64,000 nucleotides of DNA from Microbacterium sp. AG1240 (GTDB taxonomy: Bacteria > Actinomycetota > Actinomycetes > Actinomycetales > Microbacteriaceae), in contig NZ_RBXJ01000003.1 of assembly GCF_003635115.1 (NCBI RefSeq), forward strand, positions 73,324 through 137,323. The letters are read 5' to 3'. The notes below the pieces were generated by a model. It did no database searches and was not told the origin of the DNA. It worked only from the letters and a program-made list of their open reading frames with translations. Of the stretch, positions 42,044 to 49,858 are shown in pieces (position 1 is the stretch's first letter; each line of letters begins with the position of its first letter). Made by a program: the position numbers and the translations under genes.

Positions 42044-43687
42044 TCAGCGGTCCAGGTCGGCGCCGGGGATCGCGGCGAGGAGTTCGCGCGTGTACGCCTG
42101 CTGGGGGTCGCCGAAGATCTGGTCGGGGCTGCCGCTCTCGACGATGCGCCCCCGCTGCATGACGTGCACGTGATCGGAGATCATGCGCACGACGGCGAGA
42201 TCGTGGCTGATGAAGAGGTAGCTGAGACCCAGCTCCGACTGCAGACCCGCCAGCAGGTCGAGGATCTGCGCCTGCACCAGCACGTCCAGCGCCGAGACCG
42301 CCTCGTCGAGCACGACGAGATCGGGCTTCAGAGCGAGCGCGCGGGCGATGGCGACGCGCTGACGCTGGCCGCCGGACAGCTCGTGCGGGAGACGCTCGGC
42401 CATGGCGCGGGGAAGCGCGACCTGGTCGAGGAGGGCGTCGACGCGGGCGCGCCTGCTCGAGGCGTCACCGAGGCGGTGCACCTTCATCGGCTCGGCGATG
42501 GATTCGCCGACGGTGTATCTCGGATCCAGCGAGGCGAAGGGGTTCTGGAAGACCGGCTGTACGCGCCGACGGAAGGCGAACATCTGCGAGCGGCCGAGCG
42601 ACGCGAGATCGACGCCGTCGAACGAGATGCTCCCCGAGGTGGCGTCTTCGAGCCCCAGGATGAGGTTCGCGGTGGTGGACTTCCCGGAGCCCGACTCCCC
42701 CACGATCGACACCGTCGAGCCCCGGGGGATGCTGAAGCTGACGCCGTCCACGGCGGTGAAGGTGTCGGGTTCGCCGCGCTTGACCGAGCGGAGGGGGAAG
42801 ACCTTCCTCAGATCGGTGACCTCCACCAGGGGTGCCGCAGCGGCGCCCTCCGGGGTGGGTCGCTGCGGCCGCTCGGTGCGGACGGCGAGGCTCGGGGCCG
42901 CGTCGATGAGCCGACGCGTGTACTCGTGCTGCGGATTCCTCAGGACCTCGGCGGCGGGCCCCTCCTCGACGACGTCGCCCTTGAGCATGACGACGATACG
43001 GTCGGCGCGTTCAGCGGCCAGTCCGAGGTCGTGGGTGATGAGGAAGACGGCCGCACCCATCTCCTCGGTGAGCTGGTCGAGCTGGTCGAGCACCCGCCGC
43101 TGCACCGTCACGTCCAATGCCGACGTGGGTTCGTCGGCGATGAGGAGGCGGGGCTTGCAGGCCAACCCCATCGCGATCAGGACGCGCTGTCGCATGCCAC
43201 CGGAGAATTCATGCGGGTACTGCCGGGCGCGCTGGCCGGCGTCGGAGATCCCCACGGCCTCCAGGAGCGCGATCACGCGCTCGCCGGTGCCGCTCCCGCT
43301 CGTGTAGCCGTGCACCTCGAGAGCCTCGGCGATCTGATCCCCCACGCGCATCAGCGGGTCGAGGTTCGACATGGGGTCCTGCGGAACCAACCCGATTCCC
43401 GCCCCGCGCAGCCGCACCATCTCGCTCTCGGGAAGGCTCGTGAGGTCGCGACCGTCGAACTGCACGGACCCCTGCACGATGACGGCGTTCTCGGGCAGCA
43501 GCCTGTTGACCGCGGCGGCGGTGGTGGACTTCCCCGACCCGGACTCGCCGACGACGGCCACCGTCTCGCCCGGATCGACACGGATGGTGACGTCGCGCAC
43601 GGCGGTCACCAGCTCGCGACCGCTGCGGAACGCCACGGTGAGGTTCTCGATGCGCAGCACCGGTTCGGTGACGGTGGTTCGGGTCAT
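42044..43687 (-). CDS. Oligopeptide-type ABC transporter ATPase, fused DppD-DppF
   Basis: 547 residues, two full ABC modules. Module 1: Walker A 'GESGSGKST', signature 'FSGGMRQRVLIA', Walker B 'LLIADEPTSALD'. Module 2: 'GESGSGKSTTANLIL', 'LSGGQRQRVAIARAL', 'LVVLDEAVSALD' - here the usual Asp-Glu-Pro reads Asp-Glu-Ala. Each is followed by an oligopeptide-transporter C-terminal tail ('NPQHEYTRRLI', 'DPQQAYTRELL'). It drives the permease pair at 47941 and 48825. ATGA overlap with the hydrolase gene. Confidence 0.93.
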   Translation of the reverse strand: MTRTTVTEPVLRIENLTVAFRSGRELVTAVRDVTIRVDPGETVAVVGESGSGKSTTAAAVNRLLPENAVIVQGSVQFDGRDLTSLPESEMVRLRGAGIGLVPQDPMSNLDPLMRVGDQIAEALEVHGYTSGSGTGERVIALLEAVGISDAGQRARQYPHEFSGGMRQRVLIAMGLACKPRLLIADEPTSALDVTVQRRVLDQLDQLTEEMGAAVFLITHDLGLAAERADRIVVMLKGDVVEEGPAAEVLRNPQHEYTRRLIDAAPSLAVRTERPQRPTPEGAAAAPLVEVTDLRKVFPLRSVKRGEPDTFTAVDGVSFSIPRGSTVSIVGESGSGKSTTANLILGLEDATSGSISFDGVDLASLGRSQMFAFRRRVQPVFQNPFASLDPRYTVGESIAEPMKVHRLGDASSRRARVDALLDQVALPRAMAERLPHELSGGQRQRVAIARALALKPDLVVLDEAVSALDVLVQAQILDLLAGLQSELGLSYLFISHDLAVVRMISDHVHVMQRGRIVESGSPDQIFGDPQQAYTRELLAAIPGADLDR

Positions 43688-44778
43688 GGCAGGTGCTCCC
43701 GTTCGGGTAGGTCAAGGTCGGGGACCGCGGTGAGTGCCGAGGCCCAGAGATGGGCGACGGGGCGCGGCGTTGCGGCGAACAGCCGGTTGGTGAGGAGGAC
43801 GACGGCGAGGTCTTCGCCGGGGACGAAGCCGAGGGCGCATCCCGTGAAACCCGGGTGCCACAGCATCCGCGTGCGCCGGCCCTCGAGCGCGACGGGCATG
43901 CTCCTCCACCCGAGCGCCTGACCGGCGTCGGGCCCGTCGCGGAAGACCTCGGCCGAGACGGTCTCGCCCCAGAGGTCGTGGAGGTCGGCGGAGGCGAGCG
44001 ACGATCCGAGGGAGAGCAGGTCGGCGGCATCGGAGAAGAGGCCCGCGTGACCCGACACCCCCGCGAAGGCGTGGAAGCAATTTCCGTCGTTCGCCTCGCC
44101 GACGATCTCCTCGTCCCGCCAGCGGTGGGTCGAGGAGGGTTCCAGCACGATCGGGTAGGGCTCGCCCGTCGCCACCATCCTCTTCTCGGCGCGGTCGCCG
44201 AACGAGGATGCGGCGACCACTCCGGTCACCGGTCCGAAGCCGGTGTGGTGCATGCCGAGCGGCCGATGCACGAGGTGACGGACCGCGACGTCGAGGCCGC
44301 TGCCGGCGACGACCTCGACGACGCGACCGAGCAGCATGAATCCCACGTCGGAGTAGTGCCGCCCCGACCCCAGGGCGTACCGCGGGGGGAGGGCGTCCAC
44401 GGCGCGGCACGGGTCGTCGGAGAGGTAGAAGGGCTGCCACTCCCAGAGGCCCGCTCGGTGCGTGAGGAGGTCTCGTATCGTCGTGCGCTGATCGCACGGG
44501 GAGCTCGGAAGGAAGCGGCCGACCGCGCTGTCGAGATCCAGCTCTCCCATGCGTGCGAGCCGGTGGATGGCGCTGGTGGTTCCGGCGACCTTGCTGACCG
44601 AGGCGAGGTCGAAGACCGTCTCGGCGGTCATCGGCTCGCCGGTCATCGGCTCGCCGCCCGCCGTGCGGATGCCATCGGCGGCGATCTCCCGCTCACCATG
44701 ACGGGCGTATCCGACGACCGCTCCGAGAGGGGCGTCGGTCTGATCGAGGAGGGCCCGGGCCACCGCTGCGACAGTCAT
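43684..44778 (-). CDS. Serine hydrolase of the beta-lactamase family, AmiE/YbbE-like muramyl-peptide amidase candidate
   Basis: 364 residues, PF00144 fold, no signal peptide, so cytoplasmic. Catalytic Ser60-x-x-Lys63 ('LASVSKVAG') and Tyr142-Ser-Asp ('RHYSDVGFMLLG') are present, with 'WHPGFTGCALGF' as the third motif. In Bacillus subtilis the murQ operon encodes a PF00144 protein (AmiE/YbbE) that removes the peptide from MurNAc; the same role is inferred here from the operon. ATGA overlaps on both sides. It contains a 5-residue duplication caused by a 15-bp tandem repeat (44626-44655). Confidence 0.82.
   Translation of the reverse strand: MTVAAVARALLDQTDAPLGAVVGYARHGEREIAADGIRTAGGEPMTGEPMTAETVFDLASVSKVAGTTSAIHRLARMGELDLDSAVGRFLPSSPCDQRTTIRDLLTHRAGLWEWQPFYLSDDPCRAVDALPPRYALGSGRHYSDVGFMLLGRVVEVVAGSGLDVAVRHLVHRPLGMHHTGFGPVTGVVAASSFGDRAEKRMVATGEPYPIVLEPSSTHRWRDEEIVGEANDGNCFHAFAGVSGHAGLFSDAADLLSLGSSLASADLHDLWGETVSAEVFRDGPDAGQALGWRSMPVALEGRRTRMLWHPGFTGCALGFVPGEDLAVVLLTNRLFAATPRPVAHLWASALTAVPDLDLPEREHLP
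44626..44655. repeat. Perfect 15-bp tandem duplication inside the amidase-like gene
   Basis: Two identical head-to-tail copies of ggtcatcggctcgcc (44626-44640 and 44641-44655). In the protein it duplicates Gly-Glu-Pro-Met-Thr near residues 42-51, before the active site, without breaking the frame. Confidence 0.9.
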
Positions 44779-45866
44779 CGGTCCCCCGGGGCGGACGGGA
44801 GCAGGATCGTGTCGGCGCTGAAGGCGGCGGTGCGATCGGTGAGGAGCGGATCGACCAGCCAGTGCGCCCCGTCGAGATCGTGGACCACCTCCGGCGCGAC
44901 GGCGGCCGCGAGCCCGGCAGCAGCCGTGATGCCGACCGGTCCCTCGAGCATGCATCCGACGATCACGCCGATCCCGTGATCGCGTGCCACCTCCGCGGCC
45001 CGCTCTGCCGCGGTCAACCCGCCCGCCTTGGCGAGTTTGAGGTTCACCAGGGAAACGGAGGTTCGCTCCGCGATCGCGCGGACGTCGGCCGCGGTGCGCA
45101 CCGACTCGTCCGCCATCACGGGCGTCTCGACGGCGGCGGCCACCGCGGCCAGGCCGGGAAGGTCGTCGGCGGCGACCGGTTGCTCGACGAATTCGAGGTC
45201 GACGCCCGCCCGCTCCATCTCGCGGATGATGCGCACGGCCTCGTCCGGCCGCCAGGCCTGGTTGGCGTCGATGCGCAACCGCACACCGTCACCGACGGCC
45301 GCGCGCACCTCCCGCACGCCCGCGACGGCGTCATCGGATGCCCTCACCTTGATCTTGAGCACCCCGAAGCCTTCCTCGCAGTGCCCCACCGCCGCCTCCG
45401 CGAGCTCGCGGGGCGATGCAGCGGAGAGGGTCCGATCGGTGCGGAGGGAAGGAGATCGAGCGCCCAGCAACTGCCACACGGCGCTGCCGGTCTGCGCTGC
45501 CCGGAGGTCGGCGACGGCGCACTCCACCGCGCTGCGCGCCGAAGCGTTGCCCCAGAGAGCCACCGCGATGTCCTCCGGCAGGGCACGATCGTCCGGCGCG
45601 CGGCCGACGACGACGTCGGAGAGCGGACCGGCGACGGCGGCGGTGACGCTCTCGGCGCTCTCGCCGGTGACCCGCCAGCTGACGGCGGCCTCGCCCATTC
45701 CCACGCGCCCCGCGGCGTCACGAGCCTCGACGACGACGATCTGCGCAGCATCCGCGCGCCGGACCGACGTGACGAACGGCGCCTTGAGCGCAACGCTCGT
45801 GACCTCCACGCGGAGGCCGGTGATCGTCCGGTCGGCGCCGGCGGGGTGGGACACAGCCATCGTCAT
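44775..45866 (-). CDS. L-Ala-D/L-Glu (dipeptide) epimerase, enolase superfamily
   Basis: 363 residues. Enolase-superfamily residues of the muconate-lactonising subgroup: Lys pair 'LKIKVRA' (about 170), metal ligands in 'LRIDANQAW', 'EFVEQPV' and 'VMADESV', and the second base in 'LKLAKAGG'. The group includes YcjG/YkfB, which epimerise L-Ala-D-Glu from the murein stem to L-Ala-L-Glu so peptidases can cut it. Its place between AnmK and the amidase candidate makes this activity very likely. ATGA overlaps both sides. Confidence 0.88.
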   Translation of the reverse strand: MTMAVSHPAGADRTITGLRVEVTSVALKAPFVTSVRRADAAQIVVVEARDAAGRVGMGEAAVSWRVTGESAESVTAAVAGPLSDVVVGRAPDDRALPEDIAVALWGNASARSAVECAVADLRAAQTGSAVWQLLGARSPSLRTDRTLSAASPRELAEAAVGHCEEGFGVLKIKVRASDDAVAGVREVRAAVGDGVRLRIDANQAWRPDEAVRIIREMERAGVDLEFVEQPVAADDLPGLAAVAAAVETPVMADESVRTAADVRAIAERTSVSLVNLKLAKAGGLTAAERAAEVARDHGIGVIVGCMLEGPVGITAAAGLAAAVAPEVVHDLDGAHWLVDPLLTDRTAAFSADTILLPSAPGDR

Positions 45867-47032
45867 CCCCGCGCGGTCGACTCGAGCCGGAGCGAGGTGA
45901 CACCCTCCGCTGGAGCGGGCAGCACGAGGGGCCCTGCCCCCGGGGTGATGGAGCCGAGGATGCGCGGCGCGGACGCCCCGGTGCCCCCCGGCACGACGCT
46001 CGCCACCCCGTGGAGGGTGCACCAGCCGATGAGCGCGAAGAGGATCGCCTCCTTGCTGTCCGCCGGCGCGCCCAGTTCGTCGGTGAGGAGCACCTCGACC
46101 TCCGGCAGGCCGGCCGTGATCCCGTCGAGGATGAGGGGGTTGCGGCATCCGCCTCCCGAGACCACCAGCGTGCGCAATCCGGTGCGCCGGATCGCATCGG
46201 CGACCGTCCGCACCGTGAGCTCGGTCAGGGTCGCGATCACGTCCTCCGCGGGGATCGTCCCGGGCTGCTGCGCGAGATGGGCGTCGATGTAGTCGAGGTG
46301 GAAGTGCTCCTTGCCCGTGCTCTTCGGGGCCGGCAGGAGGTAGTAGGGGTCTGCGAGCAGCGAGTCAAGGAGAGCCTCGTGCACCCGGCCCGATCGGGCG
46401 ATACGGGCGTCGTCGTCGTAGCCGAGCGGGTTGAGCCCGCGCGCGACGATGACCGCGTCGATGAGCGCATTCGCCGGTCCGATGTCGTAGGCGAAGACAT
46501 CGGCTCCGTCGACGACGGTGATGTTCGAGATGCCGCCCAGGTTGAGCGCACCCGCTCGTCCGCGGTCGCGAAGCAGGAGCTCGTCGAGGAACGACACCAG
46601 CGGCGCGCCCTGACCGCCCGCGGTGATGTCGCGGATCCGGACGTCGGCGACCGTGGGGACGCCGAGGCGCTCGGCGATCCATGCGGGCTGTCCGATCTGG
46701 AGCGTGCCGAGGGCGTGAGGCCCGTCCACCCAGTGGAAGACGGTCTGCCCGTGACTGCACACCGCGTCGACACCGCCGACCTCATCGGCGGCCATCTGCG
46801 CCACGTCGGCGAAGGCCTGTCCGATCAGCGTGTCGAGCTGGGTGATCTCATCGAGCGTCGTCGGAGCGGGCGGGAGCGCCGCGATGAGGCGCGCCCGCAG
46901 CTGGGGGTCGTAGGGAACGCTGCCGTCGTAGAGCACCCGCCCGGCGAGACTCGTGCCCTCCACCGCGAATTCGACCACCGCGACGTCGATGCCGTCGTGC
47001 GACGTGCCGGAGATGAGTCCTGCCACGCGCAT
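45863..47032 (-). CDS. anmK: 1,6-anhydro-N-acetylmuramic acid kinase
   Basis: 389 residues, ASKHA-fold kinase. 'GLISGTSHDGIDVAVV' (phosphate 1; the usual Met of GTSMDG is His), 'CSHGQTVFHW', 'NLGGISNITVV', 'AYDIGPANALID' (catalytic Asp) and 'VVSGGGCRNP'. It opens the 1,6-anhydro bond while phosphorylating, giving MurNAc-6-P for MurQ, the next upstream gene. Overlaps murQ by one base. Confidence 0.94.
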   Translation of the reverse strand: MRVAGLISGTSHDGIDVAVVEFAVEGTSLAGRVLYDGSVPYDPQLRARLIAALPPAPTTLDEITQLDTLIGQAFADVAQMAADEVGGVDAVCSHGQTVFHWVDGPHALGTLQIGQPAWIAERLGVPTVADVRIRDITAGGQGAPLVSFLDELLLRDRGRAGALNLGGISNITVVDGADVFAYDIGPANALIDAVIVARGLNPLGYDDDARIARSGRVHEALLDSLLADPYYLLPAPKSTGKEHFHLDYIDAHLAQQPGTIPAEDVIATLTELTVRTVADAIRRTGLRTLVVSGGGCRNPLILDGITAGLPEVEVLLTDELGAPADSKEAILFALIGWCTLHGVASVVPGGTGASAPRILGSITPGAGPLVLPAPAEGVTSLRLESTARG

Positions 47033-47940
47033 CAGGAGGCCTCCAGGGCGACGCGGAGCCGACGGCCCGCCTCGTCCAGAGCATCGCCGGCCTCCGCGCG
47101 ACCTACTCCCTTGACGAGCATCACCGAAGCGGTCTTCACATCGAAGTCGACGTCGACGAGGGCCCGCTCGGCGACATCGCGCCCCACCTGCGCGATCTGG
47201 GCGACCATGCGGATGGCGCGTTCACGCAGCTTGTGGTTGGTCGCCCGCACGTCGACCATCAGGTTGCCGTAGGTCTTCCCCAGGCGCACCATCGCGATGG
47301 TCGAGAACATGTTGAGCACCAGCTTCTGGGCGGTACCGGCCTTCAACCGGGTCGAACCACTGACGAACTCCGGCCCGACGTTGACCTCGATGCCGTGTTC
47401 TGCCGCGGCGCTGAGCTCGGTGTCGGGGTTGCACGAGAGCCCGACGGTGAGCGCACCGCGTTGCCGAGCCCGCTCGACCGCGGCCACCACGTAGGGGGTC
47501 CGTCCGCTCGAGGCGATTCCGATGACGGTGTCGAGCGGCCCGATGCCCGCCTCGTCGATGGCCGCGGCACCCGCCCCGCTGTCGTCTTCGGCACCCTCCA
47601 CGGGGTTGCTGACCGCGATCGGGCCGCCGGCGATGATCCCGAACACGAGCTCGGGCGGGGTGTTGAACGTGGGCGGGCACTCGGATGCATCGAGGACCCC
47701 GATGCGACCGGGGGTTCCCGCCCCCACGTAGACCAGTCGTCCTCCCTCGGACATCCTGGCGACGAGGGCTTCGATGGCCGGGACGATCTGGGGGAGGGCC
47801 GCGTTCACGGCGGCGGGCACCGTAGCATCCGCCTCATTCATGAGCCGGGCGAGCTCGTCGACCGACTGCGTGTCGATCGCGGCGTATCGGGGGTCGCTGT
47901 CCTCGGTGGTGAGGGCGGCGAGGACGTCGTGGGAGGTCAT
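47032..47940 (-). CDS. murQ: N-acetylmuramic acid 6-phosphate etherase
   Basis: 302 residues, SIS-domain protein. 'LVYVGAGTPGRIGVLDASEC' with the catalytic Glu, 'PPTFNTPPELVFGIIAGG', 'GIASSGRTPYV' (phosphosugar site), 'FVSGSTRLKAGTAQKLVLNM' and 'GVGRAEAGDALDEA'. It cleaves the lactyl ether of MurNAc-6-P to GlcNAc-6-P and D-lactate. The stop is directly adjacent to anmK and the start directly follows the DppC-type gene. Confidence 0.95.
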   Translation of the reverse strand: MTSHDVLAALTTEDSDPRYAAIDTQSVDELARLMNEADATVPAAVNAALPQIVPAIEALVARMSEGGRLVYVGAGTPGRIGVLDASECPPTFNTPPELVFGIIAGGPIAVSNPVEGAEDDSGAGAAAIDEAGIGPLDTVIGIASSGRTPYVVAAVERARQRGALTVGLSCNPDTELSAAAEHGIEVNVGPEFVSGSTRLKAGTAQKLVLNMFSTIAMVRLGKTYGNLMVDVRATNHKLRERAIRMVAQIAQVGRDVAERALVDVDFDVKTASVMLVKGVGRAEAGDALDEAGRRLRVALEAS

Positions 47941-48828
47941 CTACTTCTTGCCTCTGTTTCTGGGGTCGAGAGCGTCGCGCAGACCGTCGCCGAGCAGATT
48001 CAGCCCGACGACGAGCAGAACCATCACGAGCCCGGGCGCGATCATGTTCCACGGGGCGAGTGTCACGAGCGTGCGCGCGTCGAAGATCATCGATCCGAGC
48101 GACGCGGCCGGCGGTGGCGTTCCGAGACCGAGGAAGCTGAGGGATGCTTCGGTCAGCACCGCCCACGACAGCGACAACGTGATCTGCACGATGACGATCG
48201 AGGTGATGTTGGGCAGCACGTGACGGAACATGATGGCCGACCGCCGCTGCCCCGTGCTGGTGGCCGCCTTGATGTAGTCGACCTCCCGCAGGGAGAGGAC
48301 AGGCGCACGGGTGACCCTGATGAAGATGGGTACGTACACGATGGCGATCGCCACGGCGACGGTGAACCAGTTGCGCGTGAAGACGGACGCGAGAGCGAGG
48401 GCGAGCAGCAGAGGCGGGAAGGCGAACAGCACGTTCGTCACACCGCTGATGCCGGCGTCGGCGGGTCCTCGGTAGAAACCCGCGACGAGACCGCCCAGAG
48501 TGCCGACGACGGTGGCGAAGGCCACGGCGACCAGCGCGACGACCGCGGAGTTGGCGACGCCCGACGCGACGCGTGAGAACACGTCGCGTCCGAACTGATC
48601 GGTTCCGAACCAGTGCGCCGCGGACGGCGGTTGCAGACGTGCCGGCGGGTCTTGGGCGATGGGGTCGTAGGGCAGCAGGTTGAATGCTGCCGCCAGGCTC
48701 ACCAGCGCGAGCAGCGTCACGATGATGAGGCCCGCGAGGCCCGTCTTGCTCCTGAGGAGCAGGCGGATGCGCTCCGTGGCCCGCCCGCCGCCGGGGGCGA
48801 TGGCGGCGGACTGCGCGATATCGGTCAT
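47941..48828 (-). CDS. Oligopeptide-type ABC permease, DppC-like
   Basis: 295 residues with an N-terminal OppC-type region ('KTGLAGLIIVTLLALVS', 'HWFGTDQFGRDVFSRV') and the EAA loop 'YIKAATSTGQRRSAIMFRHV'. Five or six membrane helices. The start overlaps the DppB-type stop (ATGA); the stop abuts murQ. Forms the muropeptide importer with the product of 48825-49796. Confidence 0.92.
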   Translation of the reverse strand: MTDIAQSAAIAPGGGRATERIRLLLRSKTGLAGLIIVTLLALVSLAAAFNLLPYDPIAQDPPARLQPPSAAHWFGTDQFGRDVFSRVASGVANSAVVALVAVAFATVVGTLGGLVAGFYRGPADAGISGVTNVLFAFPPLLLALALASVFTRNWFTVAVAIAIVYVPIFIRVTRAPVLSLREVDYIKAATSTGQRRSAIMFRHVLPNITSIVIVQITLSLSWAVLTEASLSFLGLGTPPPAASLGSMIFDARTLVTLAPWNMIAPGLVMVLLVVGLNLLGDGLRDALDPRNRGKK

Positions 48829-49796
48829 GCGGCACGCACCCTCGGGTCGATGATTCGGTACATGAGGTCGGTCAGCAGGTTGACGATGACGAAGGCCAAC
48901 GCGATGAACAGGACGGTGCTCTGCACGAGGGCGTACTCCTTCTGCTGGATGCCGAGCAGCACCTGACGCCCGACGCCCGGCAGGGAGAAGATCTGTTCCA
49001 CGACGACGGCTCCGCCGAGCAGGTAGCCGAACTGCAGGCCCGTCATGGTGACGATCGGTACCAGCGCGTTGCGCAGCACGTGACGGAACTGGAGTCGCCG
49101 CGGCGGCACACCCTTGGCCCGCGTGGTGCGGATGAAGTCGTTCGAGCGGATCTCGAGCACGGCGGCGCGAGTGGTGCGGATGATGGGCGCCGCGATCCCA
49201 AATCCGAGCACGAGGCCCGGCAGCAGCATCTGCTGCAGGTTCAGGATCGGGTTCTGGAAGAAGTACGCGAAGGCCTGCCCGTTCGGGTTGAATCCGAGGT
49301 TGGCCGACAGCACCGACAGGAGTGTCGTGCCGAGGAGGAAGGCGGGGACCGACAGACCCGCCAGGGCCACCGTCTGTCCGACGGCGTCGCGGGCCGAGTC
49401 GGGCTTGGAGGCCGAGAGCATGCCGAGGGGGACGCCGATGACGAGAGCGAGGACGATCGCGATCACCGCCAACTCGAGGGTGACGGGAAGCGACATCGCC
49501 GTGAGAGCGAGCACGCTCTCCTGCGCTCGCGACGAGAACCCGAAGTTGCCGGTGAACATGTTGCCGAGCCACGAGAAGAACTGCACGACGAGGGGCTGGT
49601 CGAGCCCGTAGTAGGCCTCGAGCTGGGTGCGCTGCTCGGGGGTGAGGGCGGCGGCCTCGGTGCCGAGACCGGCGGTGATCTGATCGCCGGGGATGGCGCG
49701 GAGCATCACGAAGACGACGACGGCTACCCCGAAGAGCGTCCCCACGATCGTGAGGATGCGTCGCAGAACGGGGCTTCGAGAGATTGTGCGGAGCAT
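48825..49796 (-). CDS. Oligopeptide-type ABC permease, DppB-like
   Basis: 323 residues, six membrane helices, 'IVGTLFGVAVVVFVMLRAIP' as first helix and 'FIRTTRAKGVPPRRLQFRHV' EAA loop. The ATG at 49796 gives a normal DppB N-terminus; the frame extends upstream through the hairpin at 49816-49851, which is not credible coding. No strong ribosome-binding site. Confidence 0.9.
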   Translation of the reverse strand: MLRTISRSPVLRRILTIVGTLFGVAVVVFVMLRAIPGDQITAGLGTEAAALTPEQRTQLEAYYGLDQPLVVQFFSWLGNMFTGNFGFSSRAQESVLALTAMSLPVTLELAVIAIVLALVIGVPLGMLSASKPDSARDAVGQTVALAGLSVPAFLLGTTLLSVLSANLGFNPNGQAFAYFFQNPILNLQQMLLPGLVLGFGIAAPIIRTTRAAVLEIRSNDFIRTTRAKGVPPRRLQFRHVLRNALVPIVTMTGLQFGYLLGGAVVVEQIFSLPGVGRQVLLGIQQKEYALVQSTVLFIALAFVIVNLLTDLMYRIIDPRVRAA

Positions 49797-49815
49797 GAGT
49801 CTCGTTCGGTTGGAG

Positions 49816-49851
49816 GGCAGCGGCGCGGGAAGGTGCTCCCGCGCCGCTGCC
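49816..49851 (-). terminator. Hairpin between binding-protein and permease genes
   Basis: Perfect 15-bp stem (49816-49830 with 49837-49851), six-base loop, directly after the binding-protein stop and 20 nt before the permease start. As in other importers it probably protects the binding-protein mRNA or lowers expression of downstream genes. Confidence 0.7.
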
Positions 49852-49858
49852 GGACGTG

